Shown: positions 40,303-52,238 of the stretch, piece by piece | Numbering within the stretch: the first letter of the stretch is position 1 | Layout of the letters: the number at the start of each line of letters is the position of its first letter | From: Myxococcus stipitatus | GTDB lineage: Bacteria; Myxococcota; Myxococcia; Myxococcales; Myxococcaceae | Length of the DNA: 64,000 nt | Assembly (NCBI RefSeq): GCF_021412625.1 | Contig: NZ_JAKCFI010000004.1 | Coordinates: 186,001 to 250,000, forward strand | Direction of reading: 5' to 3' | Program-made: the position numbers and the translations under genes | The notes under the pieces: generated by a model | What the model was told of the DNA's origin: nothing | Seen by the model: only the letters and a program-made list of their open reading frames with translations | Databases searched by the model: none

Positions 40303-41895
40303 TCAGTTGCCCTCGTAGATGCCGATGCCGCCCGCTACCCACTTCTTGGTGATGGAGTCGGTGTGGCCCATGAAGGCCACCAGCATGCGACGGCCGCCGC
40401 CGGAGGTGTCGGCCTGGATGTCGCTGATGCGCGCCATGCCGTACTTCCGGCCGAACTCCGCGAGGCCGTAGTTGGTGATGCTCCCGCCCTTGACGCGCGA
40501 CAGGCCGCCGCCCCAGCTGGCGCCCGTCCAGATGCTGCCGTCGGACGGGTCGTGGCCGACGGCGGACAGGTACTTGTCCACCAGGCCGGAGCCGGAGCCC
40601 ATGCGGCGAAGCACGCCGCCGCCGGAGTCGAGCTGCGCCAGGCCGTTGCCGAAGGAGCTGAGCCACACGGTGCCGTCATGCGCCACCACGGCGCCGGAGA
40701 TGTTGTCCGGCACGCGCTCGTCGGGGCGCGAGTACTCCGGCTTCGCGTCCGGCCAGATGTCGTGCTTGTTGTTCGGGTCGTTCTCCGAGCCCGTCTGCGC
40801 GCGCCAGAAGTTGCCGGCGTTGGTCCCGTAGAGGAAGCGCGTGGTGCGGTCCGAGCCGCCGAACCAGACGTCGCCGCTCGGGTCCACCGCGACGCCGTAG
40901 TAGGCGTCCGTGAGGAGGACCATGTTCCCCTTGGCGTCGTAGGCGTTGATGCTCGGGTGGACGTGCTCGAAGACGCCGGAGCAGTTGAGCTGGCCGTTGC
41001 ACATGGGCGCGCCCTTGAACTCCGCGTTGCCTCGCGCGAAGCCGTGGTTGCCGCCGAACCACACGCTCGCGGTGTTCTTGTCGTAGGCGATGCGCAGGAT
41101 GTTGCAGAGCTTCTCTCGCCCGCGCGGCTCCGCGGACACCACGTTGGGGCCGGAGAAGATGTCGTAGTGCACGACGCTCAGCGTGCCGTCGCGGTGCAGC
41201 GTCACCTTGTCCGCGTCACCGCTCTTGTAGCGGGCCGGGTCCGGGCTGGGGCCGTCCCAGTTGTTCTCGCAGTGGTCGAAGCCCTTGCCGGGCAGGCCCT
41301 CGTAGCCCACGTACACGGTGCCCGGCTTGCCGCCCGCCACGGAGATGACCTTCAGGTACTTGGGCCCCGGCGGCGTGCTGCCGTCCGGCATGAAGCCGTA
41401 GGGCCGCAGGCCGTCCTCCATGCCGTAGCGCACGAAGCGCTCCGCGCCGGGCTTCAGCAGGAACAGGCCCTCCTCGCCGCCGGCCACCCAGATGTTGCCG
41501 CCCTGGTCCGCCGTCACCCCGTACACGGTGATGGGGCCGCCCTGGTCCGCGCCCAGGAAGCGCCAGCCCGGCACGGAGGGCAGGGGCGGAATCTCCGCCT
41601 CCGCGCGCGGGTCCGGCCCCGCGTCGGGAGTGCCGCTGTCGGGCGTGCCGCTGTCGGGCTCTCCCGCGTCGGGCGTGCCGCTGTCGGGCTCACCGGCGTC
41701 GGGCTCCCCCGCGTCGGGCGCGCCGCTGTCGGGCTCTCCCGCGTCCGGTCCTCCCGGGGCCTCGGGCGGAGGTCCGGGGTCGTCCATGCCCGGGTTGTCC
41801 TGCTGAGACTCGTCGCCGCTCTTGCTCGAGCAGCCCACGGTCCACATCGCGCTCGCCATGACGAGCGCGCCTGCCCAGCGCCATCCCCGCCTCAT
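40303..41895 (-). CDS. Lipoprotein with PDxG repeat linker and beta-propeller
   Basis: This is a 530-aa lipoprotein with the anchor in WTVGC. Residues about 49-93 are nine near-identical five-residue units (PDAGE, PDSGT and variants), a flexible stalk. The remainder is a propeller of the two-component-regulator type, with blade motifs such as GNIWVAGGEEGLFLL, GDVWFGGSDRTT and GTVWLSSFGNGLAQL. Cys residues (HCENNW, MCNGQLNC) may form disulfides. Such propellers bind ligands or partner proteins; there is no kinase part. The stalk implies surface display away from the membrane. ATG 41895 is the only reasonable start. Confidence 0.78.
   Translation of the reverse strand: MRRGWRWAGALVMASAMWTVGCSSKSGDESQQDNPGMDDPGPPPEAPGGPDAGEPDSGAPDAGEPDAGEPDSGTPDAGEPDSGTPDSGTPDAGPDPRAEAEIPPLPSVPGWRFLGADQGGPITVYGVTADQGGNIWVAGGEEGLFLLKPGAERFVRYGMEDGLRPYGFMPDGSTPPGPKYLKVISVAGGKPGTVYVGYEGLPGKGFDHCENNWDGPSPDPARYKSGDADKVTLHRDGTLSVVHYDIFSGPNVVSAEPRGREKLCNILRIAYDKNTASVWFGGNHGFARGNAEFKGAPMCNGQLNCSGVFEHVHPSINAYDAKGNMVLLTDAYYGVAVDPSGDVWFGGSDRTTRFLYGTNAGNFWRAQTGSENDPNNKHDIWPDAKPEYSRPDERVPDNISGAVVAHDGTVWLSSFGNGLAQLDSGGGVLRRMGSGSGLVDKYLSAVGHDPSDGSIWTGASWGGGLSRVKGGSITNYGLAEFGRKYGMARISDIQADTSGGGRRMLVAFMGHTDSITKKWVAGGIGIYEGN
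41617..41748 (-). repeat. 15-bp minisatellite coding for PD(A/S)Gx
   Basis: About nine in-frame 15-bp units encode the Pro-Asp-rich stalk of the propeller lipoprotein. Units differ mainly at the Ala/Ser codon and the last codon. Such runs often vary in copy number between strains without breaking the frame. Confidence 0.8.
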
Positions 41896-42096
41896 CCGCT
41901 CTTACCCCGCGCTCCCAGGTCCGCCCGCCATGGGCGGCCGACTCCGGGTGGATGCATCGCAAGGCGGATGCCAGTGTCGGCAGGCGTTGGGCGGGCGGCA
42001 GCGTCCGCTCCCGGACAGCCGGTGGGTACAGGCGTGGCCCGGGTGAGCAACTCGCTGTCCCGGCTGGCCCCTTTTTCGTGCTAGGGGCTTCCGGAA

Positions 42097-42795
42097 ATGG
42101 GTGGGAACGACGCACGCGGTCGCACATCACTGTCCTTGGTGGGCCAGGAGCCGGACCTCCTCTTCTACACACGCCAGGCGAGCGAGCACGGTGGGCCGGT
42201 GTTGGTGCTGGGCGCCGCCAACGGCCGCGTGGTGTGGGCGCTGGCCGAGCACGGCTTCACCGCGGTGGGCGTGGACCCGTCGGAGGTGATGATCCGCTCC
42301 GCGGAGGAGCGCCGGGCCACGCAGTCGGCGGAGGTGTCCAACCGCGCCCGCTTCCTCGTCGCCGACCTGCGCTCCCTGCGGCTGCCGGACCGCTTCCCGC
42401 TGGTGCTCGCCCCGCAGCACGCGCTGGGGCTGATGCCGGGCAATGACGACCTGGAGGGCTTCCTGGCGACGGTGCGTCACCACCTCCTGCCGGAGGGCAC
42501 CTTCGTCTACGACGTGCTCAACACGCCCCGCGAGCCGGTGCTGCCGCGCGACGACGAGGAGCCCAACGCGGGCCTGGAGCCGCGCCGCCCGCTGTTCGCC
42601 CTGCACCTGCGCGAGCGCAAGCGCGCGGGCACCCCCAGCCCCATCCGCCGCCTCAAGCTGCGGCACTTCTCGCCGGAGGAGCTGGACGCGGCCCTCACCG
42701 CCGCGGGCTTCGTCCCCCGCGAGCGCTACGGCCGCTTCGACGGCAAGCCCTTCGACCTGGAGGACTCGCGCCACATCGGCGTGGCCGGGCCGTGA
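42097..42795 (+). CDS. Class I SAM-dependent methyltransferase
   Basis: This 232-aa protein has motif I VLVLGAANGRV (about residues 35-45), an acidic residue in GVDPSEVMIRSA for the ribose hydroxyls, FLVADLRSLRLPDRF as motif II, and LAPQHALGLM as post-motif. Helix-strand alternation throughout fits a Rossmann methyltransferase. A basic patch (RKRAGTPSPIRRLKLRHFS) precedes the last strands, where family members place SPEELxxxLxxAGF, seen here as SPEELDAALTAAGF. The substrate is unknown; small-molecule methylation is more likely than rRNA. The stop lies three bases from the stop of the convergent response regulator. Confidence 0.85.
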   Translation: MGGNDARGRTSLSLVGQEPDLLFYTRQASEHGGPVLVLGAANGRVVWALAEHGFTAVGVDPSEVMIRSAEERRATQSAEVSNRARFLVADLRSLRLPDRFPLVLAPQHALGLMPGNDDLEGFLATVRHHLLPEGTFVYDVLNTPREPVLPRDDEEPNAGLEPRRPLFALHLRERKRAGTPSPIRRLKLRHFSPEELDAALTAAGFVPRERYGRFDGKPFDLEDSRHIGVAGP

Positions 42796-42798
42796 GGG

Positions 42799-43491
42799 CT
42801 ACTTCTCGAAGCGGTAGCCCAGGCCCCGCACGGTGACGAAGTGGCGAGGGGCCTCCGGGTCCGGTTCGAACTTCAGGCGCAGCTGGCGCATGAAGTTGTC
42901 CACCGTGCGCGCGCTGCCCTCGTAGTGGTAGCCCCACGCGCCCGACAGGAGCTCCTCGCGCGTGAAGGTGCGCTCCGGGTGGTTCAGGAAGTGCGCCAGC
43001 AGCTTGAACTCCTGCGCCGTCAGCTCCACCGGCGTCCCCGCGCGGGACGCGGTGCGCGCGTTCATGTCCACGCTCACGTCGCCGAACGTCACCGGGGGCG
43101 CGGCGCCCAGGGTCGGGTAGCGCCGGCGCAGCACGGCCTTGATGCGCGCCAGCAGCTCCTGCAGCCCGAAGGGCTTCACCACGTAGTCGTCCGCGCCCAG
43201 GTTGAGGCCGAGGATCTTGTCGGTCTCCATGCCCTTGGCGGACAGCACCACCACGGGGGTGTCCCGGCCGCGCTGGCGCAGCTCCTTGAGCAGCTCGAAG
43301 CCGTTGAGCTCCGGCAGCATCAGGTCGAGCACGACCAGGTCCGGGGTGTCGTCCAGGGCCCGCTGCAGGCCGGTGCGTCCGTCCTGGGCCTGGAGCACCT
43401 CGTAGCCCTCGAAGCGCAGGTTCATGGACAGGCCGGCGAGGATGGACAGGTCGTCCTCGACCACCAGGATGCGCCGTGTCGTGTCGCTCAT
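42799..43491 (-). CDS. OmpR-family response regulator
   Basis: This is a 230-aa two-domain regulator. The receiver (about residues 7-120) has the acidic pair VEDD, phospho-acceptor Asp56 (VLDLMLPE), Ser/Thr in VVLSAKG and the conserved Lys in DDYVVKPF. The winged-helix effector (about 130-228) ends with [10 protein letters not shown], typical of OmpR/PhoB. ATG 43491 overlaps the stop of the kinase gene (ATGA). It should bind DNA as a dimer after phosphorylation by the kinase encoded just upstream. The targets are not visible. Confidence 0.93.
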   Translation of the reverse strand: MSDTTRRILVVEDDLSILAGLSMNLRFEGYEVLQAQDGRTGLQRALDDTPDLVVLDLMLPELNGFELLKELRQRGRDTPVVVLSAKGMETDKILGLNLGADDYVVKPFGLQELLARIKAVLRRRYPTLGAAPPVTFGDVSVDMNARTASRAGTPVELTAQEFKLLAHFLNHPERTFTREELLSGAWGYHYEGSARTVDNFMRQLRLKFEPDPEAPRHFVTVRGLGYRFEK

Positions 43492-45020
43492 GCCTTCTGT
43501 ACCGGCAGGTGGATGGTGAACCGGCTGCCGCGGCCGGGCTCGCTCTTCACGGTGATGCGTCCGCCGTGAGCCTCGATGATTCGCCGGGCGATGGCCAGCC
43601 CCAGTCCGCTTCCCTCCGTCTTTCGGGTCATCAGATTGTCCACCCGGTAGAAGCGTTCGAAGATGCGCTTGCGGTCCTTGGGGGCGATGCCCACGCCGTT
43701 GTCCTCCACCGTCAGGTCCACCCACCGGCGGACCCGGCGCGCGGTGAGCGCGATGCGGCGGTCCTCCGGCCCGCTGTACTTGTAGGCATTCTGGAGCAGG
43801 TTGAGCAGCGCCCCGGCGACCGCCTCCTTGTCCACGAGCACGGCGGGCAGTCCCTGCTCCACCTCGACCTGGAGGTTCACGCCTCCCTCCAGCCGCTGCG
43901 CGCGGAAGGCGGCCAGCGCGGAGTCCACCACGTCCGACACGGGCAGTGACTCGCGTTGGTACACCTTGCGTCCGCCCTCGATGCGCGACCAGTCGAGCAC
44001 GCGCTCGATGAAGATGGACAGCCGCTCCGTCTCCCGCGTCAGCAGGGTGAGGATCTCCTGCATCTGCGCCGGGTCCTTGAGCCGGCCCAGCGCCAGCGTC
44101 TCGATGAACATGCGGATGGAGGTGAGCGGCGTGCGCAGCTCATGGCTCACCAGCGACACGAAGTCCGTCTTCATCCGCGACAGCCGTGCCTCGCGGTAGA
44201 GCACCCGGCCGGTGTAGACGACGCCGAAGGTGAGCGTCAGGTAGAACAGCCCCAGCAGCACGCCGTACACGGCGCGGTTGCGCGTGGAGGCGCGCGCCAC
44301 CGGGTCCTCGCCCGTGGGCAGCACCACCAGCCGGAAGTCCTGGAGCGGCGGGGACAGCACGCGCTCGGCGAGCACCTGGGGGCCCAGCGCGCTCGCGCGC
44401 GCCTGCGCCACCTCCGAGACCAGCTTGCCCATCAGCCCGCCCTCGCCGCTGGTCTCCCGGGGCACGGGCAGCAGGGTGAAGCGCACCGGCTCGCTGGACA
44501 CCGCGCGGGGCTCCACCCGCTCCGTCAGCAGGGCCTCCAGCGCGCGCACCGACAGCCGCACGCCGCGCACCACCTGGCCCTCGCGCTCGGCCACCACCAG
44601 CACGGTGTGGTTGCCGGCCGCGAGCGAGAAGAAGGTGGGCGACTCGGGGAGGGAGCTGGCTTCTGGCACCACGGTGGCCAGCGACTCCGCCAGCTGCGGG
44701 TCCTCCGTCATGGCGCGGCCCCCCTCCAGGAGGAAGGTGCCCGCCGGTTCGGAGAGGACGCGGCCGTCGCTCGCCACCAGCCGCAGCGCGCCTCCCTCGT
44801 CCTCCAGCCGCGCCGAGGCCAGGGCGGAGGGCAGCTCCTGGGACAGCGTCTCCAGCGTCCCCCGCCAGGCGGCCTCCAGGCGTTTCTCCACCGCGGCGCG
44901 CTCGTTGATGATGGCCACCACGCCGAAGCCCGACAGGCCGGCGGAGGGCAGCACCACCAGGATGATGAGCAGCGCGAAGGTGCGCCGGAAGCTGAGGATG
45001 ACGGGGGCGGAGCGCGACAC
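43488..45020 (-). CDS. Membrane sensor histidine kinase
   Basis: This 510-aa protein uses GTG 45020, preceded by AAAGGAGGAG on the minus strand. One helix (about residues 13-37) and a second (about 266-290) bracket a periplasmic sensor region of about 230 residues. The HisKA motif [10 protein letters not shown] follows, with His293 as phospho-acceptor. The ATPase domain has N ([10 protein letters not shown]), G1 (DNGVGI), F (FERFYR) and G2 (GSGLGLAI) boxes. The sensor region matches no known input fold that I recognise. The gene is coupled to the response regulator by a four-base overlap and is divergent from a di-haem lipoprotein gene across a 254-base gap (45021-45274) with no other visible feature. 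Confidence 0.93.
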   Translation of the reverse strand: MSRSAPVILSFRRTFALLIILVVLPSAGLSGFGVVAIINERAAVEKRLEAAWRGTLETLSQELPSALASARLEDEGGALRLVASDGRVLSEPAGTFLLEGGRAMTEDPQLAESLATVVPEASSLPESPTFFSLAAGNHTVLVVAEREGQVVRGVRLSVRALEALLTERVEPRAVSSEPVRFTLLPVPRETSGEGGLMGKLVSEVAQARASALGPQVLAERVLSPPLQDFRLVVLPTGEDPVARASTRNRAVYGVLLGLFYLTLTFGVVYTGRVLYREARLSRMKTDFVSLVSHELRTPLTSIRMFIETLALGRLKDPAQMQEILTLLTRETERLSIFIERVLDWSRIEGGRKVYQRESLPVSDVVDSALAAFRAQRLEGGVNLQVEVEQGLPAVLVDKEAVAGALLNLLQNAYKYSGPEDRRIALTARRVRRWVDLTVEDNGVGIAPKDRKRIFERFYRVDNLMTRKTEGSGLGLAIARRIIEAHGGRITVKSEPGRGSRFTIHLPVQKA

Positions 45021-45274
45021 GTCCTCCTCCTTTACTCCCACCGCGTGCCACACGCTCGTGGCGTTTCGTCGTGGACACCTGGGGGCCCGCCGCCCCGCCT
45101 GTCGCACCCGGAGTGGGTGAGGGCATCGACTTCGGCCGCCTTCTGGTGCAAGCATGGCGGTTCGCGGGGGAGGCGAGCGACCAGGGCCGGCCGACATTCC
45201 CGACCGCGACACGACGCGGCATCCCAGGAGGAGCGGGTGAGGGCGGGCGCGGCGCCGCGTGGAGGACACGTCCG

Positions 45275-47263
45275 ATGAGACGTCATGTGCTGGCCGCGGT
45301 GGCGGCCTGTGTGCTCGGGCTGACGGCCTGTGAGGACAACACCCCGGAGGAGAGCTGGACGCGGGCCTCGGGCTCCGTGGCGCTCAGCCGCGACGACGCG
45401 TTCCTGTACGTGGTGGACGCGGACACCGGCGTGCTCGCGGTGGTGGACACGGCGCGCGCGCAGAAGGTCGGCGAGGTGAAGGTGGGGCAGGGGCCCGAGC
45501 GCGTGGTGGTGGGCCCGGACGACACCGTCTACGTGGCCAACCGCGCCGAGCGCAGCGTGTCCGTGGTGCGCCGGGGCGAGTGGACCGAGGCGGCGCGCGT
45601 GGGCGTGGGCGTGGAGCCCATGGGCCTGGCGGTCTCCCCGAAGGGGGACACGCTGTACGTGGTGAACAGCACCGCGCTGGACACGACGGACCACGGCACG
45701 CTGATGGCGGTGGACACCGCGTCGCTGACGGTGCGCTGGGAGCTGCCGGTGGGCGAGGAGCCGCGCGGCCTCGCGCTGGTGGACGGCGGCCGGCGCGCGC
45801 TGGTCAGCCTGTTCAAGCACAGCGACATGGTGACGGTGGACCTGTCGGATTCGCACCAGCCCCGGCTGGTGAAGGAGCGCACGGACCTGTACGCGCGGGC
45901 GAACCTCCAGGGCTCCGAGATGGAGGGGGACATCTTCACGCCCACGATGGGGGCCTTCTTCCGTCCCCGCGGCATGTCGGACGTGGTGGTGACGCCGGAT
46001 GGCAAGCGCGCCTTCGCCCCCACGCTGTGGGCGCGGGAGGACCCGCTGTCCCCGGGAGGCCAGGACACCGGCGGCTCGCTGTATGGCGGTGGTGGGCCGT
46101 GCAACACCGCGGGCGTGGTGGCGCCGGGCCTGGTCACGTTCGACACGGAGGACGGCTCGCCGCTCGTGGACGACATCGACCGCTGCCGTCCGCCTCCCGA
46201 CGACGAGCCGGACTTCCCGCCCTCCACCCTCGTCAGCCCGGAGCGCAGCCACCCCATCCAGGGCCCGGTGGCCGCGGCGGTGGACCCGTCCGGCCTGTGG
46301 CTCTTCGTGGTGAACCGCGAGACGGACAACGTGGCCATCCTCCCCACGGACCGGCGCTCCGGCCCGGACCTGGCCAACGGCCGCATGAGCAGCGTGCGTC
46401 AGCTGGTGCGCGTGGGCTCGGGGCCCAGCGGCATCGCGCTGACGCGGGACGGGCGCAAGGCGTATGTCTACAACGCGTTCGACCACACGGTGACGACGCT
46501 GGTGAACGACGGCTCCGGCAGCGTGGCGAACGTGCGCGCGGAGGGCTCGCCGGTGGCCATCGTCGGGGACGTGCTGCCGCCCCAGGCGGTGGCGGGGCGC
46601 AAGCTGTTCTACTCGGCGCTGGACTCGCGCATGACGAGCCCCGGGGTGGCCGCGTCGTGCGCGTCCTGCCACCTGGATGGCCGCGAGGACGGCCACGTGT
46701 GGGGCTTCCCGGACGGGCCCCGCCAGACGCCGAGCCTCGCGGGCCGCAAGGTGACGCAGACGGCCCCGTTCCACTGGAGCGGCGAGTTCGACAGCCTGCG
46801 CGACTTCATGGACGCCACGGTGCGTGGACGCATGGGCGGCACCGCCCTGGACGGGGTGATGGTGGCGCAGCTGGCCGCCTTCATCGACGTCCTGCCCACG
46901 CCGGACAACCCCTATCGAAGGGAGTCGCCCACGCCGGCGCAGGCGCGCGGCGAGGCCGTGTTCCAGAAGGCGGGCTGTGGGACCTGCCACGAGGGCTCCG
47001 CCTTCACCAACAACCAGCAGGCCAACGTCGGCACGTTCGTCCTCGACGGAGGGCTGCCGGACATCCCCGCCGTGCGCCAGCGAGGCCTCAACACGCCGTC
47101 CCTGCTGGGGCTGGCGCGCACCGCGCCGTACCTGCATGACGGCAGCGCGCGGTCGCTGAAGGACCGGCTCCTGCAGAAGCGGCAGGGCAACATGCACGGC
47201 GACACGGCGTCGCTCACCCCGGCCGAGGTCGACGACCTGGTGGAGTACCTGCGCACGCTGTGA
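45275..47263 (+). CDS. Lipoprotein YVTN-type beta-propeller fused to a di-haem c-type domain
   Basis: This 662-aa protein starts at ATG 45275 with GGAGG at 45261-45265. The lipobox is GLTAC. Residues about 30-430 carry propeller repeats ([40 protein letters not shown]). Two haem c sites follow: CASCH (about nt 46658-46672) and CGTCH (about 46976-46990), then [14 protein letters not shown] as in di-haem peroxidase-like proteins. It has the same architecture as the protein at 15756-18107, and their last residues align ([26 protein letters not shown]). Lipid-anchored, it should work at the membrane face in electron transfer or oxidation. No partner gene is adjacent. Confidence 0.87.
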   Translation: MRRHVLAAVAACVLGLTACEDNTPEESWTRASGSVALSRDDAFLYVVDADTGVLAVVDTARAQKVGEVKVGQGPERVVVGPDDTVYVANRAERSVSVVRRGEWTEAARVGVGVEPMGLAVSPKGDTLYVVNSTALDTTDHGTLMAVDTASLTVRWELPVGEEPRGLALVDGGRRALVSLFKHSDMVTVDLSDSHQPRLVKERTDLYARANLQGSEMEGDIFTPTMGAFFRPRGMSDVVVTPDGKRAFAPTLWAREDPLSPGGQDTGGSLYGGGGPCNTAGVVAPGLVTFDTEDGSPLVDDIDRCRPPPDDEPDFPPSTLVSPERSHPIQGPVAAAVDPSGLWLFVVNRETDNVAILPTDRRSGPDLANGRMSSVRQLVRVGSGPSGIALTRDGRKAYVYNAFDHTVTTLVNDGSGSVANVRAEGSPVAIVGDVLPPQAVAGRKLFYSALDSRMTSPGVAASCASCHLDGREDGHVWGFPDGPRQTPSLAGRKVTQTAPFHWSGEFDSLRDFMDATVRGRMGGTALDGVMVAQLAAFIDVLPTPDNPYRRESPTPAQARGEAVFQKAGCGTCHEGSAFTNNQQANVGTFVLDGGLPDIPAVRQRGLNTPSLLGLARTAPYLHDGSARSLKDRLLQKRQGNMHGDTASLTPAEVDDLVEYLRTL

Positions 47264-47279
47264 GGCGCGGCGCCGCCGC

Positions 47280-47846
47280 TCAGGGCGCTCCGGCGTCCGG
47301 CGGCGGCGCGGGGACGAAGCTGTCCGGGCGGGTGGCGCCCACCGCGATGCGCGCCACGTCCACGGCCTGCTCCGGGGTGCCGCCGAGCCAGGTGACGATG
47401 AGCGCGCAGGGCGTGTCGTCGTCCCAGGTCATCACCTGCATCATCCCCTGCACGGGGGCGCGGCGGGCGGCGGCGCGGCCGAGCGCGGGAATCTCCTCGC
47501 CCCCGGCGCGCAGCGTCGGCGCGAGCAGGGCGTGGAGGTCCGCCTCCGCGTAGTGCGGCTTGCAGTCCCACGTCACCGACACGGAGACGTCCTTTTCCGT
47601 CGCCGAGCGCAGGACGCACAGCGGCGCGCAGGTGGGGCAGGCGCGCTCCTCCTGGAGGGTGAACCCGGGCAGCATCAGCTCCCGCTGGTCGGCGGGCAGC
47701 AGTGTGTCGCAGCGCGCCAGCGTCAGGCGGGCGTCGGGCCCCGGGGCGTGGCCCGCGTCCGGCGGGGCCTCCGTCGCGCGGGAGCGGCAGGCCGTGGCCA
47801 GGGCCAGTGTCATCAACAGCGCCGCGCGCCCTGCTCCAGCCCTCAT
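47280..47846 (-). CDS. Small Cys-containing lipoprotein of unknown function
   Basis: This 188-aa protein has lipobox ATAC. ATG 47846 is preceded by GGAGAG at suitable spacing. The mature part has several Cys residues (LARCDTLLP, CPTCAPLCVL, WDCKPHY, DTPCALIV) likely to form disulfides, a compact alpha/beta pattern and an Asp/Pro-rich tail. No family is recognised. Its stop is 16 bases from that of the convergent di-haem gene. Confidence 0.68.
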   Translation of the reverse strand: MRAGAGRAALLMTLALATACRSRATEAPPDAGHAPGPDARLTLARCDTLLPADQRELMLPGFTLQEERACPTCAPLCVLRSATEKDVSVSVTWDCKPHYAEADLHALLAPTLRAGGEEIPALGRAAARRAPVQGMMQVMTWDDDTPCALIVTWLGGTPEQAVDVARIAVGATRPDSFVPAPPPDAGAP

Positions 47847-48036
47847 TCCCGTGTCTCTCCTCTGGGCGCCCGCCGCCTCGGCGCGGCGCGGATGGTAGAC
47901 CTTTGCCGCGCCGGTGCGGACACGTTTCCCGCCGGTCGTTCGGAGCCACCCCTGGCGGGCGCACACCGCGTGGACCCGGAGGCGTGAGCCGCTCGTTCGC
48001 CAGGGCGCCGTGGACTAAGCTGCCCGCCGTCTCCCC

Positions 48037-48978
48037 ATGGCCCCCATCCGCTCCATCCTCCCGCTCCTCCTCCTGGCCGGACTGTCCGCTCGGGCGCAGG
48101 CTCCCCAGGAGCCTCCCGCGCGCAATCCCGCTCCGGACGAGTCGTGGGCCATGCCCGGCCAGGAGCCGGCGGGGTCCCCCGCGTCCGGCGGCGCGTCGGA
48201 GGACCTGGGCTGGAGCGGCTTCCCGGGGGCCACCGCCGTCCCGGAGGGCGAGGCAGCGACGGCGCTTCCCCGCCTGCCGGAGGTCCCGCCGCTGAGCGTG
48301 GTGGAGGGCTCGGCGCGCGTGCACGCGGAGCCGCCGCCGCGGCCGGAGCCCGTCGGGCCCCCTCTCGTGCCCAACCGGGTGAGCCTGCTGGGCGCCCATA
48401 CGGTGGGCGCGGGCGGGGTGGCGGCCGGGGTGTCGCTGGGCTTCCCGGTGGTGTCGGCGCGCGTGGCGGTGGGCGTGGCGTCGCGGGTGGACGTGCTGGC
48501 GGGGTTCGACACGCTCTACGGGACGATGAACGAGCTGCGCCTGGGCGGAAGGTGGAAGGTGCTGGATGGGGGCGCGCGCTGGAGCCTGGGGCTGGTGGTG
48601 GAGGGGAGTCGGGCCTTCTTCCTGCGCTCGGCGAGCGTGGAGGACAAGGGCGCGCGGTATCTGAGTGGCAGGCGCAACTGGAATGTCATGCCGGGCCTGG
48701 TGGGCGGCTTCCAGCTCCAGGGCGCGCGGGCGCCGCGGCTCTTCCTCGACGCGCGCTACCTGGTGTCCTTCGACACGGAGCCGCTGCAGCGCACGCCGCT
48801 GGGCGGGCTGCCACCGGACATGGTGGCGGCCAGCTCGTGGCCCGTGCGTCTGGGCGCCGAGTTCCCCATGAGCGAGAAAACGTCCTACTCCCTGTCCCTG
48901 GGCGGAGACTTCCGTGGCGGGGCGGAGGACGCGGCCTTCATGCCCGTCGTCTCCGTGGGCATCGTCACCGGTCTCTAG
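48037..48978 (+). CDS. Probable outer-membrane beta-barrel protein
   Basis: This 313-aa protein has a signal peptide (MAPIRSILPLLLLAGLSARAQA) and then a long Pro/Ala/Glu linker (about residues 24-110). The C-terminal 190 residues show amphipathic strands with Gly and aromatic residues (GAGGVAAGVSLGFPVVSARV, RLFLDARYLVSFD, YSLSLGGDFRGG) and end VVSVGIVTGL, a barrel-like C terminus. It is probably a small porin-like or structural outer-membrane protein. It lies 44 bases upstream of gpsA on the same strand and may be co-transcribed with it. Confidence 0.7.
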   Translation: MAPIRSILPLLLLAGLSARAQAPQEPPARNPAPDESWAMPGQEPAGSPASGGASEDLGWSGFPGATAVPEGEAATALPRLPEVPPLSVVEGSARVHAEPPPRPEPVGPPLVPNRVSLLGAHTVGAGGVAAGVSLGFPVVSARVAVGVASRVDVLAGFDTLYGTMNELRLGGRWKVLDGGARWSLGLVVEGSRAFFLRSASVEDKGARYLSGRRNWNVMPGLVGGFQLQGARAPRLFLDARYLVSFDTEPLQRTPLGGLPPDMVAASSWPVRLGAEFPMSEKTSYSLSLGGDFRGGAEDAAFMPVVSVGIVTGL

Positions 48979-49022
48979 CGTGGCACGCTTCCGTGCCCCA
49001 CCACCCCCGAGCGAGGTCATTC

Positions 49023-50024
49023 ATGCGTGGCAGTGTCATCGGCTCCGGCTCTTTCGGTACGGCCCTGGCGAACGTGCTGGCCGTCAACTGTGAGGAGGTC
49101 CGTCTCTGGGGCCGCGAGTCGACGGTGGTCGACGCCATCAACGCCCGGCACGAGAACCCCACGTACCTGCCGGGCATCCCCATCTCCGACCGCGTCCGCG
49201 CGACGCGGGAGCTGGAGGAGGCGCTGGTCGGCTCGGAGCTGGTGGTGCTGGCCACGCCCAGCCACGCCACGCGCGAGGTCGTGGCGCGGGCGAAGGCCTT
49301 CCTGCCGAAGCACGTCCCCATCGTCACGGTGTCGAAGGGCATCGAGAACGAGACGCTGCTGACGATGACGGAGCTCCTGGAGGACTGCCTGCCGGAGGAG
49401 TTCCACCCGTACATCGCGGTGCTGTCCGGGCCGAGCTTCGCCAAGGAGCTGGCGCGGCGCATGCCCACGGTGGTGACCATCGCGTCGCACTGGGACAAGG
49501 TGGCGGTGCGCTGCCAGAAGGCGCTCCAGACGGAGACGTTCCGCAGCTACACGTCGACGGACGTCGTGGGCGTGCAGTACGGCGGCGCGCTGAAGAACGT
49601 CATCGCCATCGCCGCGGGCATGGCGGACGGGCTGGGCATGGGCCACAACGCGCGCGCGGCCATCATCACGCGGGGCCTGGCGGAGATCACCCGTCTGGCG
49701 GTGAGGAAGGGCGCCAACCCGCTGACGCTCTCCGGCCTGTCCGGCATGGGAGACCTGGTGCTGACGTGCACGGGCGAGCTGAGCCGCAACCGCCACGTGG
49801 GCATGGAGCTGGGCAAGGGCCGCAAGCTCGCGGACATCCTGTCGCAGATGAAGGAGGTCGCGGAGGGCGTGAAGACGGCCCGCAGCGCGCGCGACCTGTC
49901 GCTCAAGACGGGCGTGGAGCTGCCCATCTGCCAGCAGGTGTATCTGATTGCCTACGAGGACAAGAACGCGAAGTCGGCGGTGGTCGACCTGATGACCCGC
50001 CAGCCCAAGTCCGAGCTGGTCTGA
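49023..50024 (+). CDS. gpsA: NAD(P)-dependent glycerol-3-phosphate dehydrogenase
   Basis: This 333-aa enzyme reduces dihydroxyacetone phosphate to sn-glycerol 3-phosphate for phospholipid synthesis, in the cytoplasm. The N terminus has the nucleotide-binding GSGSFGTALA. Further family blocks are VSKGIENET, LSGPSFAKE, QYGGALKNVIAIAAGMADG with the catalytic Lys, and SGMGDLVLTCTGELSRNR. Length is normal for GpsA. ATG 49023 follows a GAGG-type ribosome site. Downstream lies a hairpin and a convergent gene. Confidence 0.96.
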   Translation: MRGSVIGSGSFGTALANVLAVNCEEVRLWGRESTVVDAINARHENPTYLPGIPISDRVRATRELEEALVGSELVVLATPSHATREVVARAKAFLPKHVPIVTVSKGIENETLLTMTELLEDCLPEEFHPYIAVLSGPSFAKELARRMPTVVTIASHWDKVAVRCQKALQTETFRSYTSTDVVGVQYGGALKNVIAIAAGMADGLGMGHNARAAIITRGLAEITRLAVRKGANPLTLSGLSGMGDLVLTCTGELSRNRHVGMELGKGRKLADILSQMKEVAEGVKTARSARDLSLKTGVELPICQQVYLIAYEDKNAKSAVVDLMTRQPKSELV

Positions 50025-50045
50025 GCCTTCGCGTCAGGTCCGGGG

Positions 50046-50066
50046 CGGGACGCGCGACACGTCCCG
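50046..50066. terminator. Hairpin after gpsA
   Basis: CGGGACG (50046-50052) and CGTCCCG (50060-50066) form a 7-bp stem with a 7-base loop, 21 bases after the gpsA stop and before the convergent stop at 50087. Confidence 0.45.
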
Positions 50067-50086
50067 GTCCGAGACCTCCGGGCCGG

Positions 50087-50533
50087 CTAGAACCGCCGGG
50101 GGCTGGCCTCTGGCGAGGCGCCGCGGATGCGCCAGACGGTGAGGCGCTGCGAGTTGGTGTGGCTGACGATCATCCCGTCCTGCTGCATCTGCTCCAGCAG
50201 GCGGTTGGTCTTCAGGCGGTCCAGGCCCACGGCCTTGGCGAGCACGTCGCCGGGCAGCCCGGCGATGTTGCTGCGCAGCTCGTTGACGATGGCCTTCTTG
50301 AACTCGTTCTTCTGCAGGCCGTCCAGGTCCTGCGTCCTCCACGCCTGGAGGATGCCCGCCGCGATGAGCACCAGCGTCAGGATGGCCACCAGCGGGTAGA
50401 TGATGTGGCTGTTCTGCTCCAGCAGCTCGAAGTACTTCGGCGACAGGGAGGAGACAGGCTTCGTGTAGTCCGGTGCCGCCTGCGCGAGCAGCCCGGGGAG
50501 AGGGGACGTCAGGGTGAAGAAGGAGGTCGCCAC
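50087..50533 (-). CDS. Membrane protein with C-terminal winged-helix-like domain
   Basis: This 148-aa protein starts at GTG 50533. It has a hydrophobic N terminus that could be a signal, one clear membrane helix (about residues 44-65, IIYPLVAILTLVLIAAGIL) and a cytoplasm- or periplasm-facing domain (about 75-140). That domain resembles a winged helix: NELRSNIAGLPGDVLAKAVG, LKTNRLLEQMQQDGMIV, then a SQRLTVWRIRG wing. If cytoplasmic, it could be a membrane-tethered DNA-binding regulator. The fold reading is inference; no named family is recognised. Confidence 0.65.
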   Translation of the reverse strand: MATSFFTLTSPLPGLLAQAAPDYTKPVSSLSPKYFELLEQNSHIIYPLVAILTLVLIAAGILQAWRTQDLDGLQKNEFKKAIVNELRSNIAGLPGDVLAKAVGLDRLKTNRLLEQMQQDGMIVSHTNSQRLTVWRIRGASPEASPRRF

Positions 50534-50585
50534 GGCTCCCCGACTCTATGGGGAGCCGCGCTCGCCTCGCAACCCACACCCCGCG

Positions 50586-52238
<1,653 letters not shown>

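Noticed and set aside
41617..41748. The 15-bp repeat as a CRISPR or mobile-element end
   Set aside because: Units are contiguous with no spacers and fall in frame inside a lipoprotein stalk.
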